Positions 10,544-19,213 of a stretch of DNA of 64,000 bases are shown here, piece after piece (position 1 is the first letter of the stretch; every line of letters starts with the position of its first letter). Origin of the DNA: Candidatus Pantoea varia (GTDB lineage Bacteria > Pseudomonadota > Gammaproteobacteria > Enterobacterales > Enterobacteriaceae). Where the stretch lies: assembly GCF_900115075.1 (NCBI RefSeq), contig NZ_FOVG01000001.1, positions 868,001 to 932,000 of the forward strand, read 5' to 3'. A program made the position numbers and the translations under genes. The notes under the pieces are model-generated. The model was not told the DNA's origin. It saw only the letters and a list, made by a program, of their open reading frames with translations, and searched no databases.

Positions 10544-11248
10544 ATGGAAAATCAACCTAAGTTGAATAGCAGTAAAGAAGTCATCACTTTTCTGGCGGAG
10601 CGCTTTCCGCACTGCTTTAGCGCTGAAGGTGAAGCGCGTCCGCTCAAAATCGGTATCTTTCAGGATCTGGTAGAGCGTGTTCAGGGCGAAATGGGTCTGA
10701 GCAAAACACAGCTGCGTTCCGCGCTGCGTCTTTATACGTCAAGCTGGCGTTATCTGTACGGCATTAAAGCCGGTGCTATCCGTGTCGATCTCGACGGCAA
10801 CGCCTGTGGCGTGCTGGATGAGCAACACGTTGAGCATGCACGTAAGCAACTGGAAGAAGCGAAAGCCCGCGTCCAGGCGCAGCGTGACCAGCAGCGCGCT
10901 GCACGTCGTGAAGCAGGCGAAAGCGAAGAGGGCGCAGCACCGCGTCGTCCACGCAAGCCCGCGGCACGTAAGCCTGCAGAAGGTGATGCCGCGCGTAAAC
11001 CGCGTCCGCAGACCACTGCAGCACCGCGTGCGACCGCTTCACAGCATCGCAAGCCAGCCCCACGTCCGGAGCAGGAAGCCCGACCCATCACTGATACCTC
11101 AACTTTGCAACCCGGCCAGAGTATTAAAGTTAAAGCAGGCAAAAGTGCGATGGACGCTACCGTTCTTGAAGTATCAAAAGACGGCGTTCGGGTCCAGCTC
11201 GCTTCCGGCATGGCAATGATTGTGCGCGCAGAACACTTGCAGTTCTGA
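10544..11248 (+). CDS. proQ: RNA chaperone ProQ
   Basis: A 234-residue RNA-binding protein that stabilises small RNAs and mRNA 3' ends. The N-terminal FinO-like domain (about residues 1-120) contains [13 protein letters not shown] and [26 protein letters not shown] long, basic, Ala/Pro/Arg-rich linker follows (about 121-180; [20 protein letters not shown]). A small C-terminal Tudor-like domain (about 185-234) includes [20 protein letters not shown]. The start ATG follows AGGAAATTTC. It lies 19 bases before prc, so the two probably share a transcript as in E. coli. Confidence 0.95.
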   Translation: MENQPKLNSSKEVITFLAERFPHCFSAEGEARPLKIGIFQDLVERVQGEMGLSKTQLRSALRLYTSSWRYLYGIKAGAIRVDLDGNACGVLDEQHVEHARKQLEEAKARVQAQRDQQRAARREAGESEEGAAPRRPRKPAARKPAEGDAARKPRPQTTAAPRATASQHRKPAPRPEQEARPITDTSTLQPGQSIKVKAGKSAMDATVLEVSKDGVRVQLASGMAMIVRAEHLQF

Positions 11249-11267
11249 AACGGAGGCTAACCCCGGC

Positions 11268-13307
11268 ATGAACACCCTTTTTAAAGTTGGACTTATTGCG
11301 GGCCTGCTCTTAGCAGGCCCAACCTTCGGTGCGGAGAACATCACGCGCGCCGATCAGATTCCCCAGCTTCACGAAGACCCGCAGGATCCCACGGTCAGTG
11401 AGCGCGTCACATCGCGTTTTACCCGTTCTCACTACCGCCAGTTCGATCTGGATCAGAACTTTTCAGCGAAAATTTTTGATCGCTATCTGAACATGCTCGA
11501 CTACAGCCACAATGTGCTGCTGGCGTCGGATGTGGCACAGTTTGCCAGCAAAAAAAGCACTGTCGGCGATGAGCTGCGCAGTGGCAAGCTGGATCTCTTT
11601 TACGATATTTATAATCTGGCGCAGAAACGCCGTTTTGAGCGCTATCAGTATGCGCTGACGGTACTGGCGCGTCCGATGAACTTCAGCGGCAAAGACACAA
11701 TCGACGTTGATCGCGCTAAAGCGCCGTGGCCGAAAGATCAGGCTGAGCTGAATGCGCTCTGGGATGCCAAGGTCAAATATGACCAGCTGAGTCTCAAGCT
11801 GGCAGGCAAAGACGATAATGAGATTCGCGACGTTCTGACTAAGCGTTACAACTTCGCGATCCGTCGTCTGGCCCAGAGCAACGGAGAAGACGTTTTCCAG
11901 CTGGTGATGAACGCTTTCGCCCGCGAAATCGATCCACACACCAGCTATCTGTCGCCGCGTAACACCGAGCAGTTCAACACCGAGATGAGCCTGTCACTGG
12001 AAGGCATCGGTGCGGTACTGCAGATGGATGACGACTACACCGTGATTAACTCGATGGTTGCCGGCGGCCCGGCTGCGAAAAGCAAAGCCATTACTGTTGG
12101 CGATCGCATCGTCGGTGTTGGTCAGCCAGGCAAGCCGATGGAAGATGTGATCGGCTGGCGTCTGGATGATGTCGTGGCAAAAATCAAAGGACCGAAGGGC
12201 AGCAAAGTGCGCCTGGAAGTGCTGCCAGCCGGCAAGGGTACCAAAACCCGTACCGTGACGCTGACGCGTGAGAAAATCCGTCTGGAAGATCGCGCGGTTA
12301 AACTGACCATCAAAAATGTCGGCAAGCAGAAAGTGGGCGTGCTCGATATTCCTGGCTTCTATGTCGGTCTGACCGACGACGTGAAGGTCCAGCTGCAGAA
12401 ACTGCAGAAACAGAACGTCGACAGCGTGGTGATCGATCTCCGTACTAACGGCGGCGGCGCGCTGACCGAAGCAGTATCGCTTTCCGGCCTGTTTATTCCG
12501 AGTGGTCCGGTGGTGCAGGTTCGCGACAACAATGGTCGGGTGCGCGAAGACAGCGATAACGACGGCGTTGTGTACTACAAAGGCCCGCTGGTGGTGCTGG
12601 TCGATCGCTTCAGCGCCTCAGCCTCTGAGATCTTCGCTGCCGCAATGCAGGATTACGGTCGTGCAGTGATTGTCGGCGAGCCAACCTTTGGTAAAGGCAC
12701 CGTTCAGCAGTATCGCTCTCTGAATCGCATCTATGATCAGATGCTGCGTCCGGAGTGGCCAGCGTTAGGCTCCGTTTCTTACACCATTCAGAAGTTCTAT
12801 CGCATTAACGGCGGCAGTACACAGCGTAAAGGCGTCACGCCGGATCTGCTGATGCCTACCGGCGTAGAAGCAGCTGAAACCGGTGAGAAATTTGAGGATA
12901 ACGCACTGCCGTGGGACAGCATCAAAGCGGCAACTTACGTGAAAACCGGTGATGTTAAACCGCTGGTTGCGCAGCTGACGAAGCAGCATGCTGATCGCAT
13001 CGCGCAGGATCGCGAGTTCCAGTACATCATGAAGGACATTGCACGTTACAATGCCCTGAAAGATAAGCGCAATATCGTGTCACTTAACCTTGCTCAGCGC
13101 GAGAAAGAGAACCACGAAGATGATGCGTCACGACTGGAGCGCATCAACGCCCGCTATCAGGCAGAAGGCAAAAAACCGCTGAAAAACCTGGATGAGCTGC
13201 CGAAAGATTATAAAGAGCCGGATCCGTATCTCGATGAGACGGTGAAGATCGCAAATGATCTTGCCCAGCTGGAGAAATCCCAGCCAGAGGCGCCAGCGGC
13301 GAAATAA
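11268..13307 (+). CDS. prc: Carboxy-terminal tail-specific protease Prc (Tsp)
   Basis: A 679-residue periplasmic serine protease that degrades proteins with nonpolar C-termini, including SsrA-tagged products, and trims penicillin-binding protein 3. A signal peptide occupies about the first 20 residues. The PDZ domain is near residues 230-320 (SLSLEGIGAVLQMDDDYTVI). The catalytic dyad is visible as Ser451 in DRFSASASE and Lys476 in TFGKGTVQQ, one residue off the E. coli numbers S452 and K477. The open frame starts at 11220, but ATG 11268 yields the signal peptide. It follows proQ closely and ends in a strong terminator. Confidence 0.95.
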   Translation: MNTLFKVGLIAGLLLAGPTFGAENITRADQIPQLHEDPQDPTVSERVTSRFTRSHYRQFDLDQNFSAKIFDRYLNMLDYSHNVLLASDVAQFASKKSTVGDELRSGKLDLFYDIYNLAQKRRFERYQYALTVLARPMNFSGKDTIDVDRAKAPWPKDQAELNALWDAKVKYDQLSLKLAGKDDNEIRDVLTKRYNFAIRRLAQSNGEDVFQLVMNAFAREIDPHTSYLSPRNTEQFNTEMSLSLEGIGAVLQMDDDYTVINSMVAGGPAAKSKAITVGDRIVGVGQPGKPMEDVIGWRLDDVVAKIKGPKGSKVRLEVLPAGKGTKTRTVTLTREKIRLEDRAVKLTIKNVGKQKVGVLDIPGFYVGLTDDVKVQLQKLQKQNVDSVVIDLRTNGGGALTEAVSLSGLFIPSGPVVQVRDNNGRVREDSDNDGVVYYKGPLVVLVDRFSASASEIFAAAMQDYGRAVIVGEPTFGKGTVQQYRSLNRIYDQMLRPEWPALGSVSYTIQKFYRINGGSTQRKGVTPDLLMPTGVEAAETGEKFEDNALPWDSIKAATYVKTGDVKPLVAQLTKQHADRIAQDREFQYIMKDIARYNALKDKRNIVSLNLAQREKENHEDDASRLERINARYQAEGKKPLKNLDELPKDYKEPDPYLDETVKIANDLAQLEKSQPEAPAAK

Positions 13308-13321
13308 ACCGCTGTTGCCAG

Positions 13322-13351
13322 AAAAAGCACCGCTTAGCGGTGCTTTTTTTT
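13322..13351 (+). terminator. Terminator of proQ-prc
   Basis: GCACCGC and GCGGTGC pair around a three-base loop, flanked by five A and eight T residues. Confidence 0.9.
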
Positions 13352-13475
13352 GCGCCCGAAAAAGTTTCCAGTAACCAATGATTAGCGCGCGAGAAGCCGC
13401 CTGCAGGCGGGGTTGCTCATCAGGCGTGTCAGAATGTAAAGTTATGTCTTTTTAGGCACTTAAACGTTAAGGTTG

Positions 13476-13500
13476 CTTGAAAAGCAGCCCAATGCCCATA
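13476..13500 (+). promoter_or_regulatory. Sigma-32-like promoter of htpX
   Basis: CTTGAAA at 13476-13482 and CCCATA at 13495-13500, spaced 12 bases, resemble the heat-shock sigma factor consensus (CTTGAA, then CCCCAT). It lies about 50 bases before the htpX start. E. coli htpX is known to be heat-induced, which agrees. Confidence 0.6.
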
Positions 13501-13551
13501 GGATATGGATCCGCGTATAGGCGCGTGAACTACTGAGGAAGATTAACAAAA

Positions 13552-14433
13552 ATGATGCGTATTGCTCTTTTCCTGATGACCAACCTGGCTGTGATGTTGG
13601 TATTCGGGCTGATTCTCAGCCTGACAGGGATCCAGTCAAGCAGTGTTCAGGGCCTGATGATCATGGCAGGCCTGTTTGGCTTCGGCGGTGCGTTTGTTTC
13701 ACTGCTGATGTCGAAGTGGATGGCGCTGCGATCGGTTGGCGGTGAAGTGATTGAACAGCCACGCAACGAAACCGAGCGCTGGCTGGTGGATACTATTGGC
13801 CGTCAGGCCCAGCAGGCGGGCATTGCGATGCCACAGGTCGCGATCTATCACGCACCTGACATCAACGCCTTTGCGACCGGCGCACGACGTAACGCCTCAC
13901 TGGTTGCTGTCTCAACCGGTCTGCTGCAAAACATGAGTCGTGATGAAGCGGAAGCGGTACTGGCACACGAAGTGTCGCACATCGCTAATGGTGACATGAT
14001 CACCATGACGCTGATCCAGGGTGTGGTGAACACCTTTGTAATTTTCGTTTCCCGCATTCTGGCGCAAATCGCGGCGGGCTTTATGTCCGGCAACCGTGAT
14101 GGCGAGGAGAGCAGCAACGGCAACCCGCTGGTCTACTTTGCGGTGTCGATGGTGCTGGAACTGGTGTTTGGTATTCTGGCCAGCATCATCACCATGTGGT
14201 TCTCCCGTCACCGTGAGTTCCATGCCGATGCGGGTTCAGCGAAGCTGGTCGGTCGTGAGAAGATGATTGCGGCGTTGCAACGCCTGAAAACCAGCTACGA
14301 ACCGCAGGAGCCGAGCAGCATGATGGCGTTCTGCATCAACGGTAAGGGCAAATCGTTCAGCGAGCTGTTTATGTCGCACCCGCCGTTAGATAAGCGTATT
14401 GAAGCACTGCGCAGCGGTCAGTATCTGAAGTAG
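13552..14433 (+). CDS. htpX: Membrane-bound zinc metalloprotease HtpX
   Basis: A 293-residue inner-membrane protease (family M48B) that works with FtsH in removing damaged membrane proteins. Two N-terminal hydrophobic segments (residues about 4-24 and 34-54) precede the cytosolic catalytic site HEVSH in [13 protein letters not shown]; two more hydrophobic stretches follow. The third zinc ligand is expected in the [12 protein letters not shown] segment. A GAGGAAG stands before the ATG. It is monocistronic, with a sigma-32-like promoter upstream and a terminator downstream. Confidence 0.95.
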   Translation: MMRIALFLMTNLAVMLVFGLILSLTGIQSSSVQGLMIMAGLFGFGGAFVSLLMSKWMALRSVGGEVIEQPRNETERWLVDTIGRQAQQAGIAMPQVAIYHAPDINAFATGARRNASLVAVSTGLLQNMSRDEAEAVLAHEVSHIANGDMITMTLIQGVVNTFVIFVSRILAQIAAGFMSGNRDGEESSNGNPLVYFAVSMVLELVFGILASIITMWFSRHREFHADAGSAKLVGREKMIAALQRLKTSYEPQEPSSMMAFCINGKGKSFSELFMSHPPLDKRIEALRSGQYLK

Positions 14434-14446
14434 CATTAAGCAGAGC

Positions 14447-14472
14447 AAAAAGGCGACCCTGGGTCGCCTTTT
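14447..14472. terminator. Terminator after htpX
   Basis: AGGCGACC pairs with GGTCGCCT around a three-base loop, with four A before and TTT after. It could serve both convergent genes, htpX and yebQ. Confidence 0.85.
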
Positions 14473-14523
14473 CTGTTCAGAAATCATAAACAGAATGAAT
14501 CTGACAGCAAAATCTTAGCTCAA

Positions 14524-14569
14524 TGACCGGGTTCCCTGTGAAGGCTCGGCCTTACATCGAATCCGGTCA
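14524..14569. repeat. Nested inverted repeat between htpX and yebQ
   Basis: Outer arms TGACCGG (14524-14530) and CCGGTCA (14563-14569) enclose inner arms AAGGC (14541-14545) and GCCTT (14549-14553) with a three-base loop. The two internal gaps are 10 and 9 bases. It lies between convergent genes, downstream of the htpX terminator, and has no T tract of its own. I do not recognise it. Confidence 0.6.
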
Positions 14570-14603
14570 CACTCTGTCAGGTGTCGCCTTTTCTTTTCTG
14601 CCA

Positions 14604-15974
14604 TCAGGCGCGGGTCTGCGTCATGCGCGACACGCTCACCAGCGCCGCCACGGCGGCAAAGCTCCCCGCCAGCAGCAGCGAAACGTGCGTGCCACGCTCA
14701 TCAAACAGATTAAACATCAGCGCGACCAGCGCAGCACCCATGCTTTGTCCCAGCAGGCGCGCGGTCCCCAGCATGCCGCTCGCGCCGCCGCTACGGTTAC
14801 GCGGAGCAGAGGTGACAATCGTGTGGTTGTTGGGTGACTGAAACAGCCCAAATCCGGCACCGCACAGCATCATGCGCCAGATAATATCACCATCGCCCGG
14901 ATTTGCCGGCAGCCAGGCGAGCAGGAACAGCCCGGTGGCGAACATCGCCAGCCCGATTCCTCCCAGCAGCCCGGCATGCACCCGCTCAATCAGCCGGCCA
15001 GCTATTGGCGCAAACACCATGGTCGCCAGCGGCCAGGGCGTCAGCAATAAGCCGGTTGCCACCTCATTACGGTGCAGGACGTTTTGCAGGAAGAAGGGCA
15101 GCGAGACCATCGCCAGCATCTGCGCGCAGAAGGAACAGACCGACGTTCCCATCGACAGGCTGAAGATCGGGATACGCAGCAGATCAACCGGCAGCAGTGG
15201 CACCGCCATGTTTAACTGACGACGAATAAAGAACCAGCCTGTCACCAGCAGAACAACGACCTCCGACAGCACCAGCAGATGACTCTGACCCTGAGCAAAA
15301 CCGCTCAATGCGGAGATAATCAGACCAAAGAACAGGGCGTTCATGATCGCGCTGGGCACATCGAATTTCTGTGCGGTGGCTTTCTGCGGATTATCGGGCA
15401 GCGTGCGCAGCGCCAGCCACAGCGCAATAGCACCCAGTGGAACGTTAATCAGAAACAGCCATTTCCAGCTCGCCACCGAAAGAATCGCGGCCGCCACCGT
15501 CGGGCCTGCCGCGGTCGACACTGCCACCACCAGCGAGTTGATTGCCATGCCGCGTCCCAGATAACGCTGAGGATAGATAATGCGTATCAGCGCAGTATTC
15601 ACACTCATCAGCGCCGCACCGCCCAACCCCTGCAGCACGCGGGCAAAGGTCAGCATGGTTAGCGTGGTCGAGAAGGCGCAGAACAGCGAGGTCGCAATAA
15701 ACAGCGCCAGGCCTGCCTGATAGACGCGGCGGTAGCCCAGCATATCGCCCAGAAACGAGAGCGACAGCAGCGAGACAATAATCGCAATCTGATAGGCATT
15801 CACAATCCAGATTGACTGCGCCGGGCTGGCATTGAGTTCACGCGAAATCGTAGGCAGCGCGACGTTGGCAATCGCGCCATCCAGCACCGCCATGGTCAGG
15901 CCCAGCGCGATGGTGAAGATAGCCATATAGCGCTGACGCGTCGGTAATCCATCCTGAGGAGGAGAGAGTGTCAT
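14604..15974 (-). CDS. yebQ: MFS transporter YebQ (drug/H+ antiporter family, 14 TM)
   Basis: A 456-residue inner-membrane transporter of the DHA2 (EmrB/QacA-like) group, with about fourteen hydrophobic segments. Diagnostic stretches are LDGAIANVALPTI in the first helix (motif D1), GDMLGYRRVYQAGL (motif A) and LQGLGGAALMSVNTALI. E. coli YebQ has 457 residues and occupies the same place between htpX and kdgR; its substrate is not established. The gene starts at ATG 15974 after GGAGGAGAG-like sequence on the coding strand's opposite side being absent, so the ribosome site is weak. It is divergent from kdgR across about 190 bases and may be under KdgR control, as proposed for enterobacteria. Confidence 0.88.
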   Translation of the reverse strand: MTLSPPQDGLPTRQRYMAIFTIALGLTMAVLDGAIANVALPTISRELNASPAQSIWIVNAYQIAIIVSLLSLSFLGDMLGYRRVYQAGLALFIATSLFCAFSTTLTMLTFARVLQGLGGAALMSVNTALIRIIYPQRYLGRGMAINSLVVAVSTAAGPTVAAAILSVASWKWLFLINVPLGAIALWLALRTLPDNPQKATAQKFDVPSAIMNALFFGLIISALSGFAQGQSHLLVLSEVVVLLVTGWFFIRRQLNMAVPLLPVDLLRIPIFSLSMGTSVCSFCAQMLAMVSLPFFLQNVLHRNEVATGLLLTPWPLATMVFAPIAGRLIERVHAGLLGGIGLAMFATGLFLLAWLPANPGDGDIIWRMMLCGAGFGLFQSPNNHTIVTSAPRNRSGGASGMLGTARLLGQSMGAALVALMFNLFDERGTHVSLLLAGSFAAVAALVSVSRMTQTRA

Positions 15975-16161
15975 AAGTTAATTACTAAAGAGGGTGAATA
16001 TCATCATGCTAATGAAATTAACGCTGAAATGCAGCGATCGAACAGATAAAAAACTGTCTTAAAATATGACTTAATGGTTAAAGCATTGCTGCCTTCCTGT
16101 GCCTCACTCTATACTGACGGTCCGTTCCATTTTTTTTGAAACAGGTTTAACAAGGTGCGCG

Positions 16162-16953
16162 ATGTCTTCTGCTGAAAATGATAAACAGCCCGATTCCGTC
16201 TCTTCGGTACTTAAAGTGTTCGGCATTCTGCAGGCGCTGGGTGAAGAGCGCGATCACGGTATTACCGAGCTTGCTCAGCGCGTGATGATGTCAAAAAGCA
16301 CCGTCTACCGTTTTCTGCAGACCATGAAGTCGCTGGGCTATGTCACGCAGGAAGGTGAGAGCGAGAAGTACTCACTGACGCTGAAGCTGTTTGAACTGGG
16401 TGCCAAAGCGCTGCAGAATGTCGATTTAATCCGCAGTGCGGATGTGCAGATGCGTGAGCTGTCGCGTCTGACCAAAGAGACAATTCACCTGGGGGCGCTG
16501 GAAGAGGACAGCATTGTCTACATCCACAAAATCGACTCGCTCTATAACCTGCGGATGTATTCGCGTATTGGCCGTCGTAATCCGCTGCATACCACCGCGA
16601 TTGGTAAAGTCCTGCTCGCCTGGCGCGACCGCAGCGAAGTTGAAGAGATTTTGCGGGATGTGGAGTTCAAGCGCAGCACAGCTAATACGCTGTTAAGCGC
16701 GGAGGCGTTGATGACGACGCTGGATCAGGTCAAAGCGCAGGGCTATGGTGAAGATAACGAAGAGCAGGAGGAGGGATTACGCTGCCTCGCCGTGCCGGTA
16801 TTCGACCGTTTTGGCGTGGTGATTGCGGGACTGAGTATCTCTTTTCCCACCATTCGTTTTTCAGAAGATGCCCGCCAGGATTACGTGGCCATGCTGCATC
16901 GCGCGGCGCGCGCGCTTTCATCAGAGATGGGTTTTCACGACTACCCGTTCTGA
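16162..16953 (+). CDS. kdgR: IclR-family repressor KdgR
   Basis: A 263-residue transcriptional repressor, the same length as E. coli KdgR. An N-terminal winged helix-turn-helix (about residues 18-80, with LQALGEERDHGITELAQ and SKSTVYRFLQTMKSLGY) binds operators of pectin/2-keto-3-deoxygluconate genes. The C-terminal IclR effector domain includes LGALEEDSIVYIHKID and GRRNPLHTTAIGKVLLAW. The open frame begins at 16099, but the ATG at 16162 matches the conserved start (MS..ND KQPDSVSSVLKVFG). Transcription ends in a perfect 11-bp stem terminator shared with convergent yobH. Confidence 0.95.
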   Translation: MSSAENDKQPDSVSSVLKVFGILQALGEERDHGITELAQRVMMSKSTVYRFLQTMKSLGYVTQEGESEKYSLTLKLFELGAKALQNVDLIRSADVQMRELSRLTKETIHLGALEEDSIVYIHKIDSLYNLRMYSRIGRRNPLHTTAIGKVLLAWRDRSEVEEILRDVEFKRSTANTLLSAEALMTTLDQVKAQGYGEDNEEQEEGLRCLAVPVFDRFGVVIAGLSISFPTIRFSEDARQDYVAMLHRAARALSSEMGFHDYPF

Positions 16954-16954
16954 C

Positions 16955-16982
16955 AACAGCGGGCCATCCGGCCCGCTGTTTT
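16955..16982. terminator. Bidirectional terminator between kdgR and yobH
   Basis: AACAGCGGGCC pairs perfectly with its complement across a four-base loop (ATCC); TT follows, giving a TTTT end on the plus strand. Confidence 0.85.
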
Positions 16983-16983
16983 G

Positions 16984-17220
16984 CTAATTATCGATCACTT
17001 CTCCGCTTTTCTTCAGCAACGGGCAATCTGTCACGCCCACGACGCCGCTGTCAGTGTGCAAATACTGCGCACTGATCACGCCGCGCGCGGTCAGATAGCT
17101 GCACTGCAGGCCAAGTCCGGCGGCATTCTTAGTACTGCCGGTTAACACGCCATAGCCGGTAAACAGCATCGCCAGCCAGATCACCGCCAGCAAGCCTATC
17201 GTGCGAATAAACAGTTTCAT
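16984..17220 (-). CDS. yobH: Small YobH-family protein
   Basis: A 78-residue protein with one N-terminal hydrophobic segment (residues about 4-26, IRTIGLLAVIWLAMLFTGYG) that may be a membrane anchor or signal peptide. The conserved part GLGLQCSYLTARG, YLHTDSG and GVTDCPLLKKSG matches E. coli YobH (79 aa) closely; two cysteines (in LQCSY and TDCPL) could form a disulfide outside the cytoplasm. Function unknown. The ATG at 17220 follows AGGAGACACA. In E. coli mgrB lies between yobH and yebO; I do not find it here. Confidence 0.88.
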   Translation of the reverse strand: MKLFIRTIGLLAVIWLAMLFTGYGVLTGSTKNAAGLGLQCSYLTARGVISAQYLHTDSGVVGVTDCPLLKKSGEVIDN

Positions 17221-17424
17221 TGTGTCTCCTTGTGAAAGATAACTCAGCGCTCCACCTGGTGCTGCCGGTTATGATGATATCAGCATGCCTCGCTTTTATG
17301 GCGGGATCGATCAGAGATAACTGAAACGGCAAAATCTGCATTGATGTTAACCCCATTATCTTTTGCGGTGGCTACAGGTAGAATGAGCGGTTGTTTAATT
17401 TCCACTGAGTTCTACGAGGCAGTT

Positions 17425-17697
17425 ATGAATGAGTTAGCCGCAAATTCGGGACCCCTGGTCAGTTATGGCCTGCTGGTCATTATTTTGATTGTGGCGTTTA
17501 TCGCCTGGTTCTTCGTCAACCGGGCCAGCGTGCGCGCCGGTGAGCACATCCGTTTACTGGAATCTTTGCTGGAAGAGCAGAAGAAACAGAATCAGCTGCT
17601 GCGCCGGCTGATTGAGATGCAGCCTGGCGCAGAGGTTAAAAAAACCGAAGACGATGGGGACAAGCGCGACTTTATCCGGTTAATCCCGGAACGTTAA
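17425..17697 (+). CDS. yebO: YebO-family small membrane protein
   Basis: A 90-residue protein with one strong transmembrane segment (YGLLVIILIVAFIAWFFVN, about residues 12-30) and a predicted cytoplasmic coiled-coil region rich in Glu, Lys, Gln and Leu (ESLLEEQKKQNQLLRRLIEM). It resembles E. coli YebO (95 aa) in the WFFxNRAS junction, the LLE.LL..QK.QN.LLRRL heptads and the end IRL..ER. Function unknown. The frame opens at 17341 but the ATG at 17425 after GAGGCAGTT is the better start. The next gene begins 18 bases after its stop, so the two are probably co-transcribed. Confidence 0.85.
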   Translation: MNELAANSGPLVSYGLLVIILIVAFIAWFFVNRASVRAGEHIRLLESLLEEQKKQNQLLRRLIEMQPGAEVKKTEDDGDKRDFIRLIPER

Positions 17698-17715
17698 ACA
17701 CAGCAGAGAGGCGGG

Positions 17716-18726
17716 ATGGTCTGGAAAAATCCATGGTATGACAGCAGCAAAGCGCACCACACGCCAGAGGGATTCCGTAATCCTGAACCGGAACAGCGCA
17801 AGCCGGGCGATCTGCAGCGCTGGCGCAGAGAGCGCACAGCAGAGGCGCTCCCGCTGCCACCCCAACAGGGCTATAGGGCGTTCACCGATCAATGGTGGCA
17901 GCCTGCCGATATCAGCGGCAGTGACGACCGTATCTGGTGGCTGGGACATGCCGCCGTGCTGCTGCGGCTGAACGGGCAATATATCCTGATCGATCCCGCA
18001 CTCTCGTCACGTGCTTCGCCACTGTCGTTTGCCGGGCCACAACGAAAAACGCCCGCGCCGCTCAGCATCGCTGATCTGCCGCGTCTGGATGTCGTGCTTA
18101 TTTCCCATAACCATTACGATCATCTTGATCGGCAGACGGTTAAAGCGATTGTGCGGCGGTTTCCACAGGCAACCTTTATTGTGCCGCTGGGTCTGGCGAA
18201 GTGGTGCAGAGCGCGGGGCGTGAAACAGGTTCATCAGCTCGACTGGTGGCAGCAGGCAGCGGTCGGCGATCTCTGCTTTGATGCGGTACCGGCACGTCAC
18301 TGGAGTATGCGAACGCCATACGATCGAAACCGTTCGCTCTGGTGCGGCTGGGTGGTGCGTTCTGCCTCTGTGCGGTTCTGGTTCTCGGGTGACAGCGGCT
18401 ATAGCGATAGCCTGCTGGAGATTCCGGCCCGTCTTGGCCCGTTCAGCCTCGCGGCGTTACCGATTGGCGCTTATGCACCCAAATGGTTCATGGCGAGCCA
18501 GCATATGGATCCCGATCAGGCGGTGGCGCTGTGGCAGGCAGCAGACAGGCCGCTGACGCTGCCGATCCACTGGGGCGTGTTCGAACTGGCCGATGAGTCG
18601 CTGGATGCGCCGCCGAACGAACTGGCGGATGCGCTACAGCGGGCAAACGAGCAGAATGACGGCTTTGCGCCCTGGCGAATAGGTGAAAGCCGCAGGCTGA
18701 ATAATTGCGACCAGGAATTATCCTAA
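17716..18726 (+). CDS. MBL-fold metallo-hydrolase, NAPE-PLD/RomA-like
   Basis: A 336-residue protein of the metallo-beta-lactamase fold. The metal-binding motif is HNHYDHLD, near residue 133; further ligands are expected at ARHWSM, FSGDSGY and the late PIHWGVFEL. Its opening WWLGHAAVLLRLNGQYILIDP, the LSSRASPLSFAGP stretch and the later aspartate are typical of the N-acylphosphatidylethanolamine phospholipase D-like branch (RomA/UlaG relatives). The substrate cannot be told. GAGGCGGG stands just before the ATG. E. coli has no gene here between yebO and yobF-cspC, so this looks like a lineage-specific insertion. No secretion signal is visible, so it is probably cytoplasmic. Confidence 0.8.
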   Translation: MVWKNPWYDSSKAHHTPEGFRNPEPEQRKPGDLQRWRRERTAEALPLPPQQGYRAFTDQWWQPADISGSDDRIWWLGHAAVLLRLNGQYILIDPALSSRASPLSFAGPQRKTPAPLSIADLPRLDVVLISHNHYDHLDRQTVKAIVRRFPQATFIVPLGLAKWCRARGVKQVHQLDWWQQAAVGDLCFDAVPARHWSMRTPYDRNRSLWCGWVVRSASVRFWFSGDSGYSDSLLEIPARLGPFSLAALPIGAYAPKWFMASQHMDPDQAVALWQAADRPLTLPIHWGVFELADESLDAPPNELADALQRANEQNDGFAPWRIGESRRLNNCDQELS

Positions 18727-18729
18727 AGC

Positions 18730-18760
18730 CGCCGGGATAAACAAATTCCGGCGCATTTTT
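18730..18760 (+). terminator. Terminator after the MBL-fold gene
   Basis: CGCCGG (18730-18735) pairs with CCGGCG (18748-18753), followed by CATTTTT. The stem is short but well placed, three bases after the stop codon. Confidence 0.6.
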
Positions 18761-19213
18761 ATCTGATATCAATTTTTCAAATCAAAAGTTAAATTCTTAA
18801 TAAGTAAAATTGGCTTCGTTGCTTTTATTTGGAGCAAGGCTAATGTGTCTTTCCTGCTTTTGGTGCAAAAAAAGTGTTATTTGTACGAAATAAAAGGCGC
18901 TGTACAGGATTGACGCCCGATTTCTGATAACTGTCTCCGTTACCGCTTCGCTTATTAATTCTGTTATTGCCATATTTGTGAAATATTAATTTCTTATGGT
19001 ATCCATCGGGTTAGCCCTGAAAGCGGGGGCAGGAGAGGGCGCTGGCCGCGCTGGCGCGTTATTCACTCGGGATTTTGTAAACCCCACATAACAGGCAATG
19101 TGAGCCTTCTGGCAATTATGTGTGCAGGCTTGCCGGGGCCTTAAAAATGGCTTGCCATTATTTTTAGGATATGTGATAACAATTCCTGAGTTAAACGAGG
19201 TACAGTTCTGTTT
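18761..19213 (+). promoter_or_regulatory. Noncoding leader region upstream of yobF remnant and cspC
   Basis: About 450 AT-rich bases hold no gene I can support. Two copies of GGCTTGCC occur (19127-19134 and 19149-19156); the second sits in a small hairpin, AATGG-CTTG-CCATT, followed by ATTTTT, which could act as an attenuator. The region presumably carries the cspC promoter and a structured 5' untranslated region. Confidence 0.45.

Noticed and set aside
16134-16150. KdgR box just before the kdgR start (TGAAACAGGTTTAAC)
   Set aside because: Only the left half fits the KdgR consensus; the right half is poor and the position, over the ribosome site, is unusual.
17129-17356. Possible mgrB gene in the yobH-yebO gap
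   Set aside because: The only ORF there (75 codons, minus strand) overlaps yobH and has none of the MgrB features (short Lys start, single helix, conserved cysteines).
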